Assembly (NCBI GenBank): GCA_026182355.1
Contig: JAPFBL010000104.1
Coordinates: forward strand, 1,109,501 to 1,173,500
Length of the DNA: 64,000 nt
Source of the DNA: Hermatobates lingyangjiaoensis
Lineage: Eukaryota > Arthropoda > Insecta > Hemiptera > Hermatobatidae
Direction of reading: 5' to 3'
A program made the translations under genes and the position numbers. Positions within the stretch are counted from its first letter, which is position 1, and each line of letters begins with the position of its first letter. Positions 36,401-48,874 of this stretch are shown piece by piece. Below the pieces are notes generated by a model, which ran no database searches, was not told where the DNA came from, and saw nothing but the letters and a program-made list of their open reading frames with translations.

Positions 36401-37078
36401 AGATATGAAACATCCTCTGTAAGCGTATCAACTAACGCGGCGATGACTCTAACGTTTTATCGAACCATCTTCCCACCTTTTTTGGTGAGCATCTACTATG
36501 TTATTAAGGGATTATACAGTTTTACAGAACTGACAAACTAGTGGAGAATGAAAAACAGCAAATATTGTTCTTGTTTATTCGTTGTTTCTCATAGACCTAG
36601 TAAACCCTTATAATAATACAACAAAATAAAACTGCACAAACTCCTCCCATTCAGTACCCCTCAGTTTAAATATAGCATATAGCATATTAACTATATGCTA
36701 CAAATATACTCACAGATGTAAAACTCATATATCCAAATGTTATAAGTCGAAAAAGATTTTAGTGTATTTAAAGCTCAGTCAGCTTTTTTAAAACAAAAAT
36801 ATCACAACCCTGTGAGATATTTCTGTTTGATGATCTGATCTTCCATCAACTGTTAAATTAATTGCAACATACTGTAAATGTTTTTTTGCATTTACTATGG
36901 TAACAATAACAAGTATGGTATAATATTCTATACTATGATATACTGTAGCGTTCATAACATAAATACATATTATACATATAGTACAGATAGTATACATATT
37001 ATACATAATATGATATATAATATATATCTATTATAATATAACTCACACAGTTTGTATAAATATTATAGTATGAAAGTA
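33445..37078. other. No gene recognised; one weak exon candidate
   Basis: AT-rich. The only coding hint is 34917-34998 (listed separately). A GC-richer patch at 35330-35395 has no motif. Confidence 0.5.
34917..34998 (+). other. Speculative exon-like segment
   Basis: An AG acceptor-like context (CCCATTTAG) precedes, and a GTAGGTATAA donor-like context follows, an 82-base stretch open in more than one frame. One reading is unusually cysteine-rich (CDSCCCVHCR). Another reads VVVFTVDYNREFVVFPTGE. No homologue is recognised and splice contexts like these occur by chance, so this is a guess only. Confidence 0.12.
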
Positions 37079-37255
37079 AAAGCCACAATGAAAAATAAAA
37101 AAACACAGAAAATATGGTCAGAGGCCTTTCAAATTTATTTCATCAGAGAGTAACTAGAATTTGGTTTCCTATTGTTAGTTTCTCTCCGAGGACATAAATT
37201 TGAAATGCCTCAGAGCATTTTCCTGTTTTTTTTATTTTTCCTTTGTGGCTTTAGT
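37079..37255. repeat. PLE-tail-like palindrome, family G
   Basis: Left arm about 37079-37150 (AAAGCCACAATGAAAAATAA, CCTTTCAAATTTAT) and right arm about 37178-37252 are inverted copies. The right arm reads CTCTCCGAGGACATAAATTT then GAAATGCCTC, a degenerate form of the CTGANGA...GAAA arrangement (CCGAGGA). The tail words TTTTTCATTGTGGCTTT resemble those of other tail families. Confidence 0.65.
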
Positions 37256-39404
37256 TTTCATTAGTTTCCATCACGTATTTATTGTGATCATTTAGTATAT
37301 TATAGTATGAATACAATACTATATATATCCGAAATTTGCTATAGTGTAACACTTACTACATTAATTTATTTCCATGAGATAAATTTGTTAATATATTCAA
37401 CAAGTACTATTCAGTTAAACCTCCAGGAGTATACGAGTATAATATATTATTCAGATATAGTTTAATACAAAGCATACTTATTTTAGTGTTAATGATTGAA
37501 TTCTAAAATCTAAAAAACGAATTTTTCATCAGATGCATACTTCCTTTAGAGGGAATGTGAAGGAAGCTGTCGGTCCCTAGTCTGTAAGTTGCCAAGTACG
37601 TAAAATGAAATATCTACTATAACAAACTAGAGTGAAGAAAATTTAAAGTAAGGCTGGTAATGTGGCTGATCCTAAATATCAAATGAGTGCCAAATAATCA
37701 TCGCTTGCACTACTCGCACCAAGGAAATTTCTAAAGGATAAATCCTTAAAGTTTAGGCGTTGAATTCAGACAATCAGCATTAATCTTCAATAAGTACAAA
37801 TCGATTTACTTGCATAATTTATTCAGGGTGTCACACAGTTTGCAGCCAGTTGACATTATTGGTGATATTAATTCTATCCTTCAAACTAAACAGCTCAATG
37901 TAATCAGCAAACTACCGGTAACTGGTGACAAACTTTTAGTAATTAATGAACAAATTCTTAAAGGAAGAAACAAAAGGGGAAGAAGAAATATGGTTTTTAT
38001 ATCGCAGTTATAATACACCATTCAATTTCCTTAGTTAACGGTATATCATATTGCACTTACATTATCTCGTTAATTCTGAAATGTTTTTCTACTTTTTTTT
38101 ATGACAGCATTATTATGCTTGTAACAGTTATTATTATAAAGAATAATAGTATTTACTCAACCAAGCATTATAATACGATTGCTATTGAAAACTGTCGTGA
38201 TAAACACGGAATTATAATTATGATTTAAATTATTGTAATTTGAATTCATGCAATACTATTGGGATTTATGCATAATAGAGAGAGTTTTTATTTAAAAAAA
38301 CACAAAAAACCATGAATTCAAAGATATGAATATTGAGCCGTGAATACAGTATAAAAGCAGTGAATAGCCCTTTATATAGATATAATAAAGCATATCGTCA
38401 TCAAACAAAAATGAAATAAACGAATGGAGTAAATGAAAAAAAAAACAGACAAATATTTGATTACCACATTGTCCAGAAGTTTGAACAAGAGTTTTATATT
38501 TCCTCTCGTTTCAGCAGCTTTGGTTTTCATTTTATAGTTCTCAACAATTGAAAATCTGATTAACATTATAATAAAAAAAAAAAGGAATGAAGCATAAAAA
38601 AATAAATCCTAACCGTATCTGTCCCATAAGGCTTTCTGCAACTGAAAACCTTTGTGCTAGCTATCACGAATGAGCATTTAGACAGTCCTGTCAATAATGA
38701 ATAGCTTTTCAGACTCAATCTAGCAATCCTCACTTAACTATTTACTTCCTTAACGACAGCTCGAAGCAAGAATGACCCAATAAACCATTCGTTTAGTGAG
38801 GACAAGCAAAAAGGGAAATATTGAAGGATTTGTATTATACTATTTACAAATACAAATTACAAATAATATACAATTACAAATAATTATTTAATAAAATTTG
38901 TAATTATTACATAAAAAAATTGTTTATGCGAATTGAAATTTATTTACTTTCTCTTTTCTCCTTACCACACGCTTGAACCCACCCACCAAGTGCATCTAAA
39001 ACACAAACATATGTTTATGTTAATGTTATGTTAACACATCACATGAACACATACTCACACACACACTCAATACACACACATTACATAAACTTTAAATATA
39101 TAAAAATTTGATATACTTTTTATTACATAATTATAGATCAAAATTATATTCATAGGAATATACCGATTATTTTTTTAAATGTCCAGATCACAAAGTTGAA
39201 TGAAAATATCTAGGTATCCATGGTTCAATAATACAATTTGTAATATATGTTAGAAAAAAAAGTTTATTGCAAATGTATGTTTAAAAGTATGTTGAAATGA
39301 TACATTGTCTGACAAAACTGAAAAAGCTCCTGAATACAAAAAACTGAGAAAGTCTAGGTATATTGAAGTATTATTCTATAAGACAGTCAATATACTTATA
39401 ATAC
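37256..39404. other. No gene recognised
   Basis: AT-rich with short unremarkable frames. A CA-rich stretch lies near 39050-39080. Confidence 0.5.
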
Positions 39405-39640
39405 ATAAAAAGATTTCACATAAACACGTGAAATAACAATCAATGATCAAACCACAATAAGAAAATGGGAAAACAAAACCAAGATCATTCAACCGTAACA
39501 TCTGGTTCAGATGTTTTCTGCATCTAGTGTTTCAGTTGGGTTTTTGACTCTGACGAAGACCGCTTGTTACGGTTGAAAGATCTTAGTCTTGTTTTCCCAT
39601 TTTCTTATTGTGGTTTGATCATTAATACTTATAATACATA
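39405..39640. repeat. PLE-tail palindrome, family C
   Basis: Left arm about 39420-39500 carries the inverted tail (ATCAATGATCAAACCACAAT, TCATTCAACCGTAACA). The right part, to about 39628, carries TTGGGTTTTTGACTCTGACG, the core CTGACGA (39550-39556), the hairpin ACCG/CGGT and GAAA (39575-39578), then the tail CTTGTTTTCCCATTT and TTGTGGTTTGATCATTA. The centre contains GTTTTCTGCATCTAGTG, shared with the unit at 48.7 kb. Confidence 0.82.
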
Positions 39641-39802
39641 TATAAGAAGATTTCACAATAAACACATGGAATAAAAATCGATGTCTAACAGTGTGATTTT
39701 CAGAAACAGAAGGAAGATTTTTCTATCTTTGGTAGAGAGAACGTGTTTTTATATCCCTGAAAGATTGAGATTCAGCTGGCTTTTGTTACCATGAAGGTAA
39801 CG

Positions 39803-40056
39803 ACTGAGGAACAGCTACTTTTCATAGGATGTGGAGCATCTTATGTGGTGCCCGATAAGAAGGTACTCACGGGCTCCTATACTCTCACATTACCGACAGT
39901 ATTCTAATAACATTCAAGTATTGCTAGTGTGTAACTGACCGAGGAACATCTACTTTTTAGGATGAAGGACATGGGTGCACACTAAGAAGGTACTTACGGG
40001 CTTCCATACTCCCACAGTACTGACAGTATTTCAATAACTCTCGAGTATTGCTATTG
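39803..40056. repeat. Imperfect tandem duplication, about 125-130 bp
   Basis: ACTGAGGAACAGCTACTTTT, GAAGGTACTCACGGGCTCC and ACCGACAGTATTC recur as ACCGAGGAACATCTACTTTT, GAAGGTACTTACGGGCTTCC and ACTGACAGTATTTC. Both copies end with a TATTGCTA word. It is older than the other tandem repeats here. Confidence 0.85.
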
Positions 40057-40059
40057 TAA

Positions 40060-41590
40060 TACCACTAAAATTTTTATAATGGTAGATTCTGAAACTTGTC
40101 AACGTTGGGTTATTATTTTTTTCAGTACCTTCATTTTTTATTAAAAAATGAAACTAATAAGTACTGGTTATTAGCTATCCAGTACCTTCATTTTTTATTT
40201 TTGATAATGTATCAATATCTACAGTTACTAACTGCATATAATGTCATTAATACAAAATGTGGACAACATAAAATCTAACCGTTAAAGATTCGACGAACCT
40301 AAGTGTATTTATTTGAGAGAAACTGCCGTACCAGCTAATCCACCGAGTCAACCAAGATGTCTGAGATTTTAGTGATGGCAAAGTATTCTTTAATGGTAAC
40401 ATATACAAATCACAACAAATCAAATAAAAATGAACTGTATTAAGACATGAATAATTAGTACAATTTATTAAGTTTGTAGGGTTTTCGTTATTATTTTGAA
40501 CAATTAAAAATAAATAAGTTTTTAAATTTCTTAAGTCACTCTTATTTATTTGAACCATGAATTGTTTGAAAACAGATATTTGGATATTTGTCAAAATAAA
40601 AGCAGGTTATTGAAGAATCTACGACTCTGTTGAAGTTTTTCCCAGTGCAAACTTAGGAGGCGAGGAATAACAGTGACTGTCTAGTTACAATGTTGACAAT
40701 CAAGTTGAAACGAAGCACAAATTTACTTAGCTATCAAAAGCTGGAGAACAGAAAGTTTCTTTTACTAACTGGCAAAGTAAAGATGCAAATATGGCAACAA
40801 GAAGGAAAAGTGAGAACGTCTTCATTGTTAGAAGTACTGACGCACGTGTAATCTAGGCAAAATATCAAACTTTCTCTTCAACCAGTCAACTTTTTCAAAT
40901 GAATATTTCGCAATAGTTGAACTTTTCCTCTTGATATTCAACTCTGAAAATATATATGGACTTGTTGTATAACAATTTCGATTACTTCAAACCTTATATT
41001 TGATGATAACCTAAGCCAGTGCAGCAGTACTTGGGGTTTTCATTCCTCGGACCACATGTTGATTCACGCTTCGTTAGCGTGTTATGTACACAGTAGGATG
41101 TAGATTTTTTACATTTACAAATTATGGTAATTATCGAAAAAAAAATAATTTATTTTATACTTGTATACATTAATCTACATATTATAGAAGCAGACCTTCA
41201 TTTATGAATATATCATTAATTGGCTTGCTTATTTTTATCCATACTCCCACATACTCTTTCCAATGTCTTTATACTGGTTTAATATCTCACTTGTATAATA
41301 TAAACCAATTCACGAAAATGTTTATTCTCGAAACCGTTTTCAAAGCATATCAGTTTCCAACATTTCAGTCAAGTCAATACAGATCATCTTCAGGGAGTAA
41401 TAATCATTCATTGATAATATCCTAAAATTACTGAAATATATACAATTTAGTTATAATCACTATATACTGTTTGAGAACATTATAAATTTATCAAAACAGA
41501 CATTTTACACTTAATTGCATAGTTGGTTAGTTCAAAACATGTTTTCCATTAACTATTTGTAAGTACACTAAATCTTACTGAACCACTTCT
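40060..41590. other. No gene recognised; weak tail-like motif at 41363-41393
   Basis: The minus-strand frame 40247-40594 has no recognisable motif. At 41363-41393 the minus strand reads CTGAAGA, about 20 bases, then GAAA, with words (GGAAACTGATATGC) reminiscent of other tails. The hairpin between them is poor. Confidence 0.35.
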
Positions 41591-41593
41591 AAT

Positions 41594-43220
41594 TTTTACT
41601 TTACTATAAGTAAAGTATAGTGATCGTGAAAAAATTCGATCTCGAGATTTTGACGGAATTACATGTTTTGAGGTCCCAGAAGTCGTTTTATGACGTTTTT
41701 ACGATGATGTCTGTGTGTGTGTGGGTGGGTGGGTGGGTGCGTGTGTTAGCATTGCTTGTTACCACGCTACGGTCCAGAATCTTTGATGGATCAAGTTGAT
41801 ATTTTACAAAAAAATGGGCCCCATTTAGGCGAAGATCCCTATTGTTTGGGAAAAATTATGCATGATGGGAAAGTCACTTTTTTTGCCAAAAACCGTTTTT
41901 TTTAAAACATTTATTTCTCCTAAACTGATAACCCTAGAGTTTTGAAATTTTGACATTATCTTTGAAGTTACAAATGCAACAAACGAAAAATATATTCAGA
42001 ATTTTAAGACAACAGGAAATATTTTTTTTTCAATAAAATGTAAAAATTTTGACTTATAATTCAATCTCAAACCTTGTGAGAGCGATACAAGCCATACTGT
42101 TTGACGGACAAGAATGAAACTATGCCTACAAGTAGAACATTATATGGCGAATGAGTTGAGGTATTTTTTTTTTGAAATTACTTTCGCTAAAGGGGCGTTA
42201 CAGTACGATTTGTGTTTTCAAAAAATGATTTTTTGACGCTAAACGGCTCGTTAAAAAATAATGAAAATTTGGCCAAAAATGGAACAAAAAATTAGCAATT
42301 CACAAAAAAAATTCATGAAGTTTCAATTACGGGAAAGAGCAATAACGATATAAAAACTGTTTGTTTATTCTAGACAAAGAGATCACCTGCTATACTTGTC
42401 GAATTTTTTGTATTTTTTTACATTGTTTACATTGACTTAGAAATTTTTTCAGCGAATCCACTGAGATAAAATTGATGTTTCTAATGGAAAAATGAAAATA
42501 TATTATTGACTTATAAGAGTTGTAAGAGGAATAATATTGTGCAGGTAAATGATAACACTCATTAAAAAAAAATTCGTATATATGTTATTTGACAAAGGGG
42601 AAGGAAAATGATCTTATTAAATACTAAGAAGCCATAAAATTCCCAGTATAATAATTCTGTTAAAAACCAAAAATGTAAAAGATAATTCAAAATATAAATC
42701 TTTCGTTTAGAGATTAATAACTGTAATTATCGTGCATCTTTAATTAACAAATCACCTTAAAACAACATTTTCTTCGCTGTTTAAGAAGTTTTTCAGAGAA
42801 AAAAAGAGTATTTTACTGTTTCAAATTTAAAAATTTTACATTAATATTCAATGTAGAAGGATGTCAAGTAAACGATGTAAGAAATCTACTGGCTATTTGA
42901 ACAATAGCCATGTTCTCTTGTAGGATACTATTTCGTTTCAAGAAATGTTCACTTTGGTTTTTCAAAAATGTTATTACTGCTGTAGTTATACTAATGAAAT
43001 TATTTGCAAATAATAAATTATTTGTGATGTACAAAAATAAGCTTATAAATTGATATGTCCTTCAATCACTATCTGTACTACCTCAGGAATGACAGGCTAA
43101 TAATTATATCCCATTTAGATGTTTACGTTATGCTTAAATGAGACGTTATGTTTTATATACTCAAGAAATTTGACATTAAGTTACTTATAGTAAAGTAGAG
43201 TGTAGGCCACTCCAGATTTT
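41594..43220 (+). mobile_element. DNA element family T, complete copy
   Basis: It begins TTTTACTTTACTATAAG and ends GTAAAGTAGAGTGTAGGCCA then CTCCAGATTTTT. The body matches 23663-25290 in the same orientation almost base for base. Differences are single substitutions and length changes in the GGGT tract and homopolymers. Near-identity of two complete copies 18 kb apart implies recent transposition of the family. No transposase frame is present. Confidence 0.82.
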
Positions 43221-43888
43221 TCACTCTGGTTGTTGGACCTTGTTCCTGTGTGTACTTTTAAAATTTTGGTAAAGCAAATACTATACCGTTTAAGTTCGTT
43301 TTTCTCTCGTTTATACAGAGAGATTGTGTAAAATGTATTTTCCTATTGTCGTTTTTCTGGTCTAACATTTCAATATTTGCTGCTAATGTTTTACGTCTTC
43401 GTTTTATCTTCTGATTGTTCTGGGTGCGATCTTTAGGCGCGCCGGCAACGAAGTGAATTTTCTGTCGGGTTGATAGTGTCGTAGCCGTAGAAACGACGTA
43501 GCTTGATTTGAAGTACACACAGTCTCCTCTGGTGCAGTTATATCAGTACTCCACATTATTGACTCATTGTAGTTGAGTTGTCTATTGCAAGTTGTTCCTA
43601 ATCACAAGGTTTGATGAATTAAACTGTCGTCATAAATTTTAATGTTTTTGCTGGTCAACAGAGTTAACACAATATGTATTAACTTTTATGGTTGACTTTA
43701 AAATACTCTCATTCTTCTTGCATTCCTTAGAAAATTGATTCCTACTGTATATAGTTTCAGTTCTTCCTTCTTCGACTCGCTGATACTCTTGATGATTGCT
43801 TTTAGTTAAATTAGTGATGTATTTCTGAAATATATGTCAAAATGTTAACCTACTGTGCAGTTCAGTGTAAAATACGAACTTTCTGGTG
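43221..43888. other. Unassigned; basic minus-strand frame 43258-43518
   Basis: The minus-strand frame 43518-43258 encodes 86 residues rich in Lys and Arg (KIKRRRKTLAANIEML) and is GC-richer at 43430-43500. It could be a fragment of another element. No family is recognised. The rest shows nothing. Confidence 0.3.
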
Positions 43889-44350
43889 AATTACACCGAA
43901 TTCTGGTGAATAAGGAGGCTGAGGAGCAACAGGAATGTTTTTACTGGCCAAAAACTCGTTTATTGAGATGGCAGTGTGACAGGGCGCGTTGTCGTGATGC
44001 AACACCCACTTGTCTTTGATGTTTGGCCGCACACGAAGGACTCTTTTTCGAAGTCTTTCAAGGACTGACTGTCTTTCTTTCTTTTTCTGACTGTCAAGCG
44101 TCGATCTGAACGCACAAGGTTCCGTACTCTGTTGACATTTTCATCGGTGTTTGCACTTGAAGGCCTTCCGCTTCGTGGTTCATCTTCAATCGACTCTCTT
44201 CCTTCTGAAAATTCCTTAAACCACCGAAAAACCTGTGCCCTTGATAAAACACGTTCTCCATAGGCCTCCTGAAGTTTTTCAAAAGTTTCGGTTGCATTAT
44301 GTCCAAGTCTGAAGCAAAATTTGATTGCACACCGCTGCTCAACTTTGACT
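43889..44350 (-). pseudogene. mariner transposase, internally deleted
   Basis: Minus strand from about 44345: VEQRCAIKFCFRLGHNATE, then AYGERVLSRAQVFRWFKEF, then DEPRSGRPSSANTDENVNR and VRNLVRSDRRLTVR. This is the N-terminal helix-turn-helix region of mariner transposase in one intact frame to about 44095. Without a gap the sequence then jumps, in another frame, to LERLRKRVLRVRPNIKDKW and VLHHDNAPCHTA (second catalytic Asp block, near 44040-43990), SINEFLASKNIPVAPQPP and YSPEF. The block with the first catalytic Asp is deleted and the frame stops before the third, so no active enzyme is possible. The listed open frame starting at 44399 is a wrong frame. Subfamily is not assigned. Confidence 0.9.
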
Positions 44351-44351
44351 T

Positions 44352-44483
44352 GCTGTAACCGACCAGCTGAAGGCCATCCCAGAATCCGAGTTCCAGCAAT
44401 GCTACAATGATTGGAAGGACCGTCTCCAGCGCTGTGTGGCTTCCGAAGGGAACTATTTTGAAGGTGACAATATCACATTGTAA
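44352..44483 (+). pseudogene. mariner transposase C-terminus, opposite strand
   Basis: Plus strand in one frame: AVTDQLKAIPESEFQQC, then YNDWKDRLQRCVASEGNY and FEGDNITL, followed by a stop at 44481-44483. This is the conserved C-terminal tail of mariner transposases ('...FQ.C...W..R..KC....GEYFEGD'). It abuts the N-terminal end of the minus-strand fragment, so two mariner pieces in opposite orientation are fused at about 44350. A stop at 44346-44348 closes the frame upstream. Confidence 0.85.
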
Positions 44484-44512
44484 TTATATTTGAATAGAAA
44501 ATTTAAAAAAAA

Positions 44513-44544
44513 TTAGTCTCACTACTTTATTTACACACCTCGTA
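44513..44544 (+). repeat. Probable mariner terminal inverted repeat, one end only
   Basis: TTAGTCTCACTACTTTATTT, then ACACACCTCGTA, lies 30 bases after the transposase stop. On the other strand it starts TACGAGGTGTGT, a common form of mariner ends. No matching copy was found on the far side of the element near 43.7-43.9 kb. Confidence 0.55.
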
Positions 44545-47500
44545 TGTTTTGGTAAGTTAAATATAAGTTCATGGTGTCAACAGTTGTTTTTTTGGATATT
44601 TCAATAATTTTATAACATAAATAATGAATAATTATTACTCCCTGACGGTGGTCTGTGTTCACTGAATTGCTGGAATCTTTGATATACTAGTAAAGAAATC
44701 TACAAAATCTCTTTTACTAGAATATATCTTTTGGTGAGTTGATTTTTATTACACCAGAGAGGTGGAATACCTGTATGAGAAAATTGAAATGGGAACGTAA
44801 GAAATATACCACGATGAAAATGCACGAGGCATTTAACGAAGTATCTTTAATATATGAACACATATATATTACGAAAAAAATAAATAAAGTTTGTAAATGC
44901 TTGTATAAAAAAATATAACTTTGATTCTAGAAATATTTATCAAAAAGATTATGCCAATTTTTTCTTAACTAATAGTTGAATTAGGTTGCCGATTGCTACA
45001 GGCTATTCTTAATGTATAATCAAAATGAGGACCTGTAAGCCAACTTCTGTATATGTTCTTCGAATATTTGATACAAAATGTTAACAAAACTACGAAGCTT
45101 AAAAAAAAATTGAGTGCAATCTGGTACATTTCAATACAATCAAAAATAAATACATAAATCTATAAGTAATTTGGTGTCATAATTAAGCCTTTTTTAGTAT
45201 CTGTTACAAATATAAAAGTAACTGTAATACTAAATAATGGTAAACAAATTCTCTTTATAAGTTTTTTGTCTATTTTTTTATAAAATAGAAAACTTATAAC
45301 GTGACTATAAGCAGAAACCACTACCAGAAAAACATGAACAATTAATTAATTTATTTAATTAATTAATTTATATGATTGACGCTACATTTTGAGAATCTTG
45401 CAGAATCATTTTCTAAAAAAAGAAAAAAATTGCTTGTTTACTAAAATTGATCGTGGAGGATAAAAGAGATTAACAAATCAGTTAATAGTTATTAAAAAAT
45501 CAAGGCAGCCCAACTTAAAAACTACTTTGTTTGAATTACAAACACACTGCCAAGTTCTTAGAAGCTTACTTGAAAGTATTATTATTATGCTAAAATATTA
45601 GTACATGCTCAGAAGATAGAAGCAATGTTTAAGGTATATTCACCAAAATAGTCTATATGCTCTGAATATAAGTGTTATAAAGTCTGACGATTGTAAAATT
45701 GATTAAAATTCATGAAGAAAAACCAGACGGGACCATAAACAGTAATTGCAAAGGGTGAGTTTGAAAGAGCATTAGCGTATTTTATTGGTAGGAAATTGCG
45801 GGAGGTTTTAAATCTTGGCTAGTAAAATATAAGTAGGCTATCAATAGACTTGTTTCGTGGAGGGATCATAAATAAACGGATTCCCAAAATGGAGGCATAA
45901 GGAAGGATAATAACTCTAAATCAAGGAGATTGGCTTAGACGCAGTTGCTTTGAATTATTCCAATTGTCTTTACTTCAGTGTGACTGTCACATCAGCACAT
46001 ATACGTCTTGCCTAACATCTGCTCCCTTGCATTAACATGTCCCTTTGCCATCAACGCTAATGTTTTCTTGTAATTACTTTAAGTGCTTCCAACCTAAAGG
46101 TAAATAAACCAGATTGGATCCCATTTCAAACCTTACTTACTGCAATAAAAAGTCAAAAAGTCAGTTGTGCTATATAAAAAAAAGTCATTACGATGATAAA
46201 ATAAAGCATATATCAACTATTTATTCTATTATTTCATGAATACAGTGCTTACTAAATCAAGTTACAATCCAGGTAAGTATAGCTATATGGCATTCCATTA
46301 CTCATTGGTGTTTATTTATCTTTTCGAACATGGCCTTACAAATATCTAAATTAATGGTACCGACAACTTCTTAGTCTGTAATCGTCCCATTGACGAGTTC
46401 TTGATATATTAAAACGTGCCAGAAATAATTTGAATAATTAAAATCAATTCTATTTATGTATAATCACAACTGTTTTCAATTTTAACGCCTGCCCTTATAA
46501 AGTATTTAACACATTTTGGACTGTTTAATGGACCATGTTGTGGCTCATTTTTAATCAGGCACCCGATTGTAAACTAGAGTCGTCATTGGCACGTTCTGTC
46601 ACCCATCTAAGTGCCAACCATTCTCAATATAGCTTAACTTCTACGATTTATCGACGGTGTATTCAACATGACGAGTATTAAACATCAAAGAAATAAAAGG
46701 ATAATTATTATTGTACTTCTACAGATACTGTTATAACGTCATTAGTACATTTCAATTATTTTTTTCGAATGATCATGAAAAACGAAATAAACATTTTTCA
46801 AAATATGTTGTTCTGAGAAAGAAATCTATGAAGAAGACAAATTATAATCCCAATGAAATTATCTTTCATTTGTTGAAAGTGAATATAAAAAGTGAAAAAG
46901 TGAAAATGATAGTTGAAAATGAACTTAGATTACAAAAAAATCAAACAACAGTTCTTTTCATGTACTATGGCAAATTATAAGTTGTAGCAAACTTGAGTGT
47001 TGTTTTCGGCTTATGTAATTATAGACTTTCATATATATTAGAGTAGAGGGCATTAGCTGAGATTGCACAGACCTCTACCATTCTCAAGTGTTGGTATGTG
47101 CAAGATTTACTATCGGCGACATGAAAGGTCATATGATGCTAAGTCATGAACAAGATTTAAATCACAAATCTTTAGTATAACGAACAATAATACTACAAGT
47201 GGCCTTAACTGAGAACAACCGTTGTTTCACTTATCCTGAATGAACTACAGATCCTTTGGATCAACCTGTCTAATCGTCCATGATACAATAATTACTACCG
47301 ATGATATTGACTAAATAAAGCATGTAATTGCATCGATGCTAAAGCCCCTGCAAATAGAACAAAGAAATTTCTTGGTTATGCTTAATTGCAGTACATGGAA
47401 TTGCATCTATCCGTGAAGTGGTGAGGTTAAACTGTACAAAAACCGCCTATATCAGGTTCTCATTCCATGTTAGATTTTTTTTTTTATAACCTTATAATAC

Positions 47501-48110
47501 AATTACCAAGAAAACTAAAATCAGTAATAGTAACCTGTTGTCGTAATAATTATTGGCTATTAATTGTTAAATGGCTTATAATTATTATTGGTTTTTTATT
47601 TTAGCCCTTGCGAAGTAGGATGCCTCAAATATTCTTTTAGTACGTTAACTAGCTCTGAAATTAATCCGGATTCCAGTATTTGGAGAGGAAAGACTCTAAT
47701 AGCGAGATTTTGAATGCAGGTTATTTGTAAGCAATATATAGTAGTTGGAATATATATATTTACCCCCTCCCAACAACACTATCACCATAAGACATTGAAG
47801 TGTTGCATTGGATCCCCACTATATCGGTAAGCTTTATATCTCAGATTTCCAGCCACTGAAGTCATTCTCCTTCAATGAATAGTACGCAATATATATTAAT
47901 TTTATTGCTTTAAATCTATCATCCACTTACAAAGTATACATATTGAATACTTAATTTAATATATCTAAAAATATAAAAGTGCTTTCTTTGTTTGGAAGTT
48001 TATTATCTGTGTGTCTATTTGCGATATAGAAATATTAGGAAAAAGTTCACTTTCTTGAAAGTTTGCTGTTCAAATTTTGTATATATACTATATATACTTA
48101 TATTCTGTAT
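44545..48110. other. No gene recognised
   Basis: The plus frame 46711-46980 (89 codons, Lys-rich) has no motif. An AATTAATT-rich tract lies near 45340-45375. Nothing else is supported. Confidence 0.5.
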
Positions 48111-48114
48111 ACTA

Positions 48115-48250
48115 TTATACAAAATTAAAGTTTACCAGGACTCGGTCAGTTCTTCAGGTTTAAATTAAACTCTCATTGCCAAAATTTTGGTTTTTATTTA
48201 AAACCTTTTTCATGGGCAGAAGTATACAATTTTGAAACAGAAAAACTAAG
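48115..48250 (-). repeat. PLE-tail fragment, family B
   Basis: CCAGGACTCGGTCAGTTCTT, then CAGGTTTAAATTAAACTCTC, then CCTTTTTCATGGGCAGAAGT is the inverse of the family B tail seen at 8.4, 33.2 and 56.4 kb. The core part (GAAAAAGGTTTT...AAAACC) has lost GAAA (CCAAAAT). Confidence 0.65.
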
Positions 48251-48385
48251 TATTACAATAGAAATTATTTTACAAAGAAAATAGTTTGTGGATTCCAACA
48301 ACAAGTGTCTTCTTTGAATGAACAGTCCTGATAAACATAATTTTTGTTCTATTTCACAGTCGATACTTTTATAAGTATATATACT

Positions 48386-48518
48386 TCATTGAATAACTGA
48401 CCGTATTTCACTGATGTCATTTTCTTCACCAGTTTTTCGAGATTTTTGAATCTTCTTCTTTCCTTCATCCAAACATGGATGAAATCAGTGAAATAAGGTC
48501 AGTTATTCAATGAAGTAT
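48386..48518. repeat. Fold-back unit, family F, next to (TA)n
   Basis: CTTCATTGAATAACTGACCG near 48387 and its complement (GGTCAGTTATTCAATGAAG, ending near 48516) form arms of about 33 bases. An inner loop contains TTCTTCTTTCCTTCATCC. A (TA)n tract begins at 48550. No full CTGANGA...GAAA core was seen. Confidence 0.7.
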
Positions 48519-48596
48519 GCTTGAATGAAGGATTGCTACCAAATTTTACAATATATATATATATATATATATATACTATATACATATAGTATATAG

Positions 48597-48870
48597 TCAA
48601 TGATCAAACCAGAATATGAAATGTGAAAACAAGACTAAGATCTTTCAACCGTAACAAGTGATCTTCGTCACAGTCAAAAACCCGACTGAAACACTAGTTG
48701 CAGAAAACATCTGGTGAGGGGTTGAGAAGAGTGAGGGCCTCACCAGATGTTTTCTGCATCTAGTGTTTCAGTTGGGTTTTTGACTCTGACGAAAACCGCT
48801 TGTTGCGGTTGAAAGATCTTAGTCTTGTTTTCCCATTTCATATTGTGGTTTGATCATTGATTGTTATTTC
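48597..48870. repeat. PLE-tail palindrome, family C, long arms
   Basis: Arms of about 120-130 bases (48597-48718 and 48739-48868) surround a loop of roughly 20 bases (GTTGAGAAGAGTGAGGGCC). The right arm has CTGACGA (48786-48792), a short hairpin and GAAA (48811-48814). The left arm has the mirror copy with the CTGA damaged to GTGA. The outer ends are the tail words TTGATCATTGA. A (TA)n tract lies on the left (48550-48575). Confidence 0.85.
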
Positions 48871-48874
48871 GCGT

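Noticed and set aside
44094..44399. 101-codon minus-strand ORF as a novel gene
   Set aside because: The mariner transposase is encoded in another frame of the same strand here; this frame has no family match.
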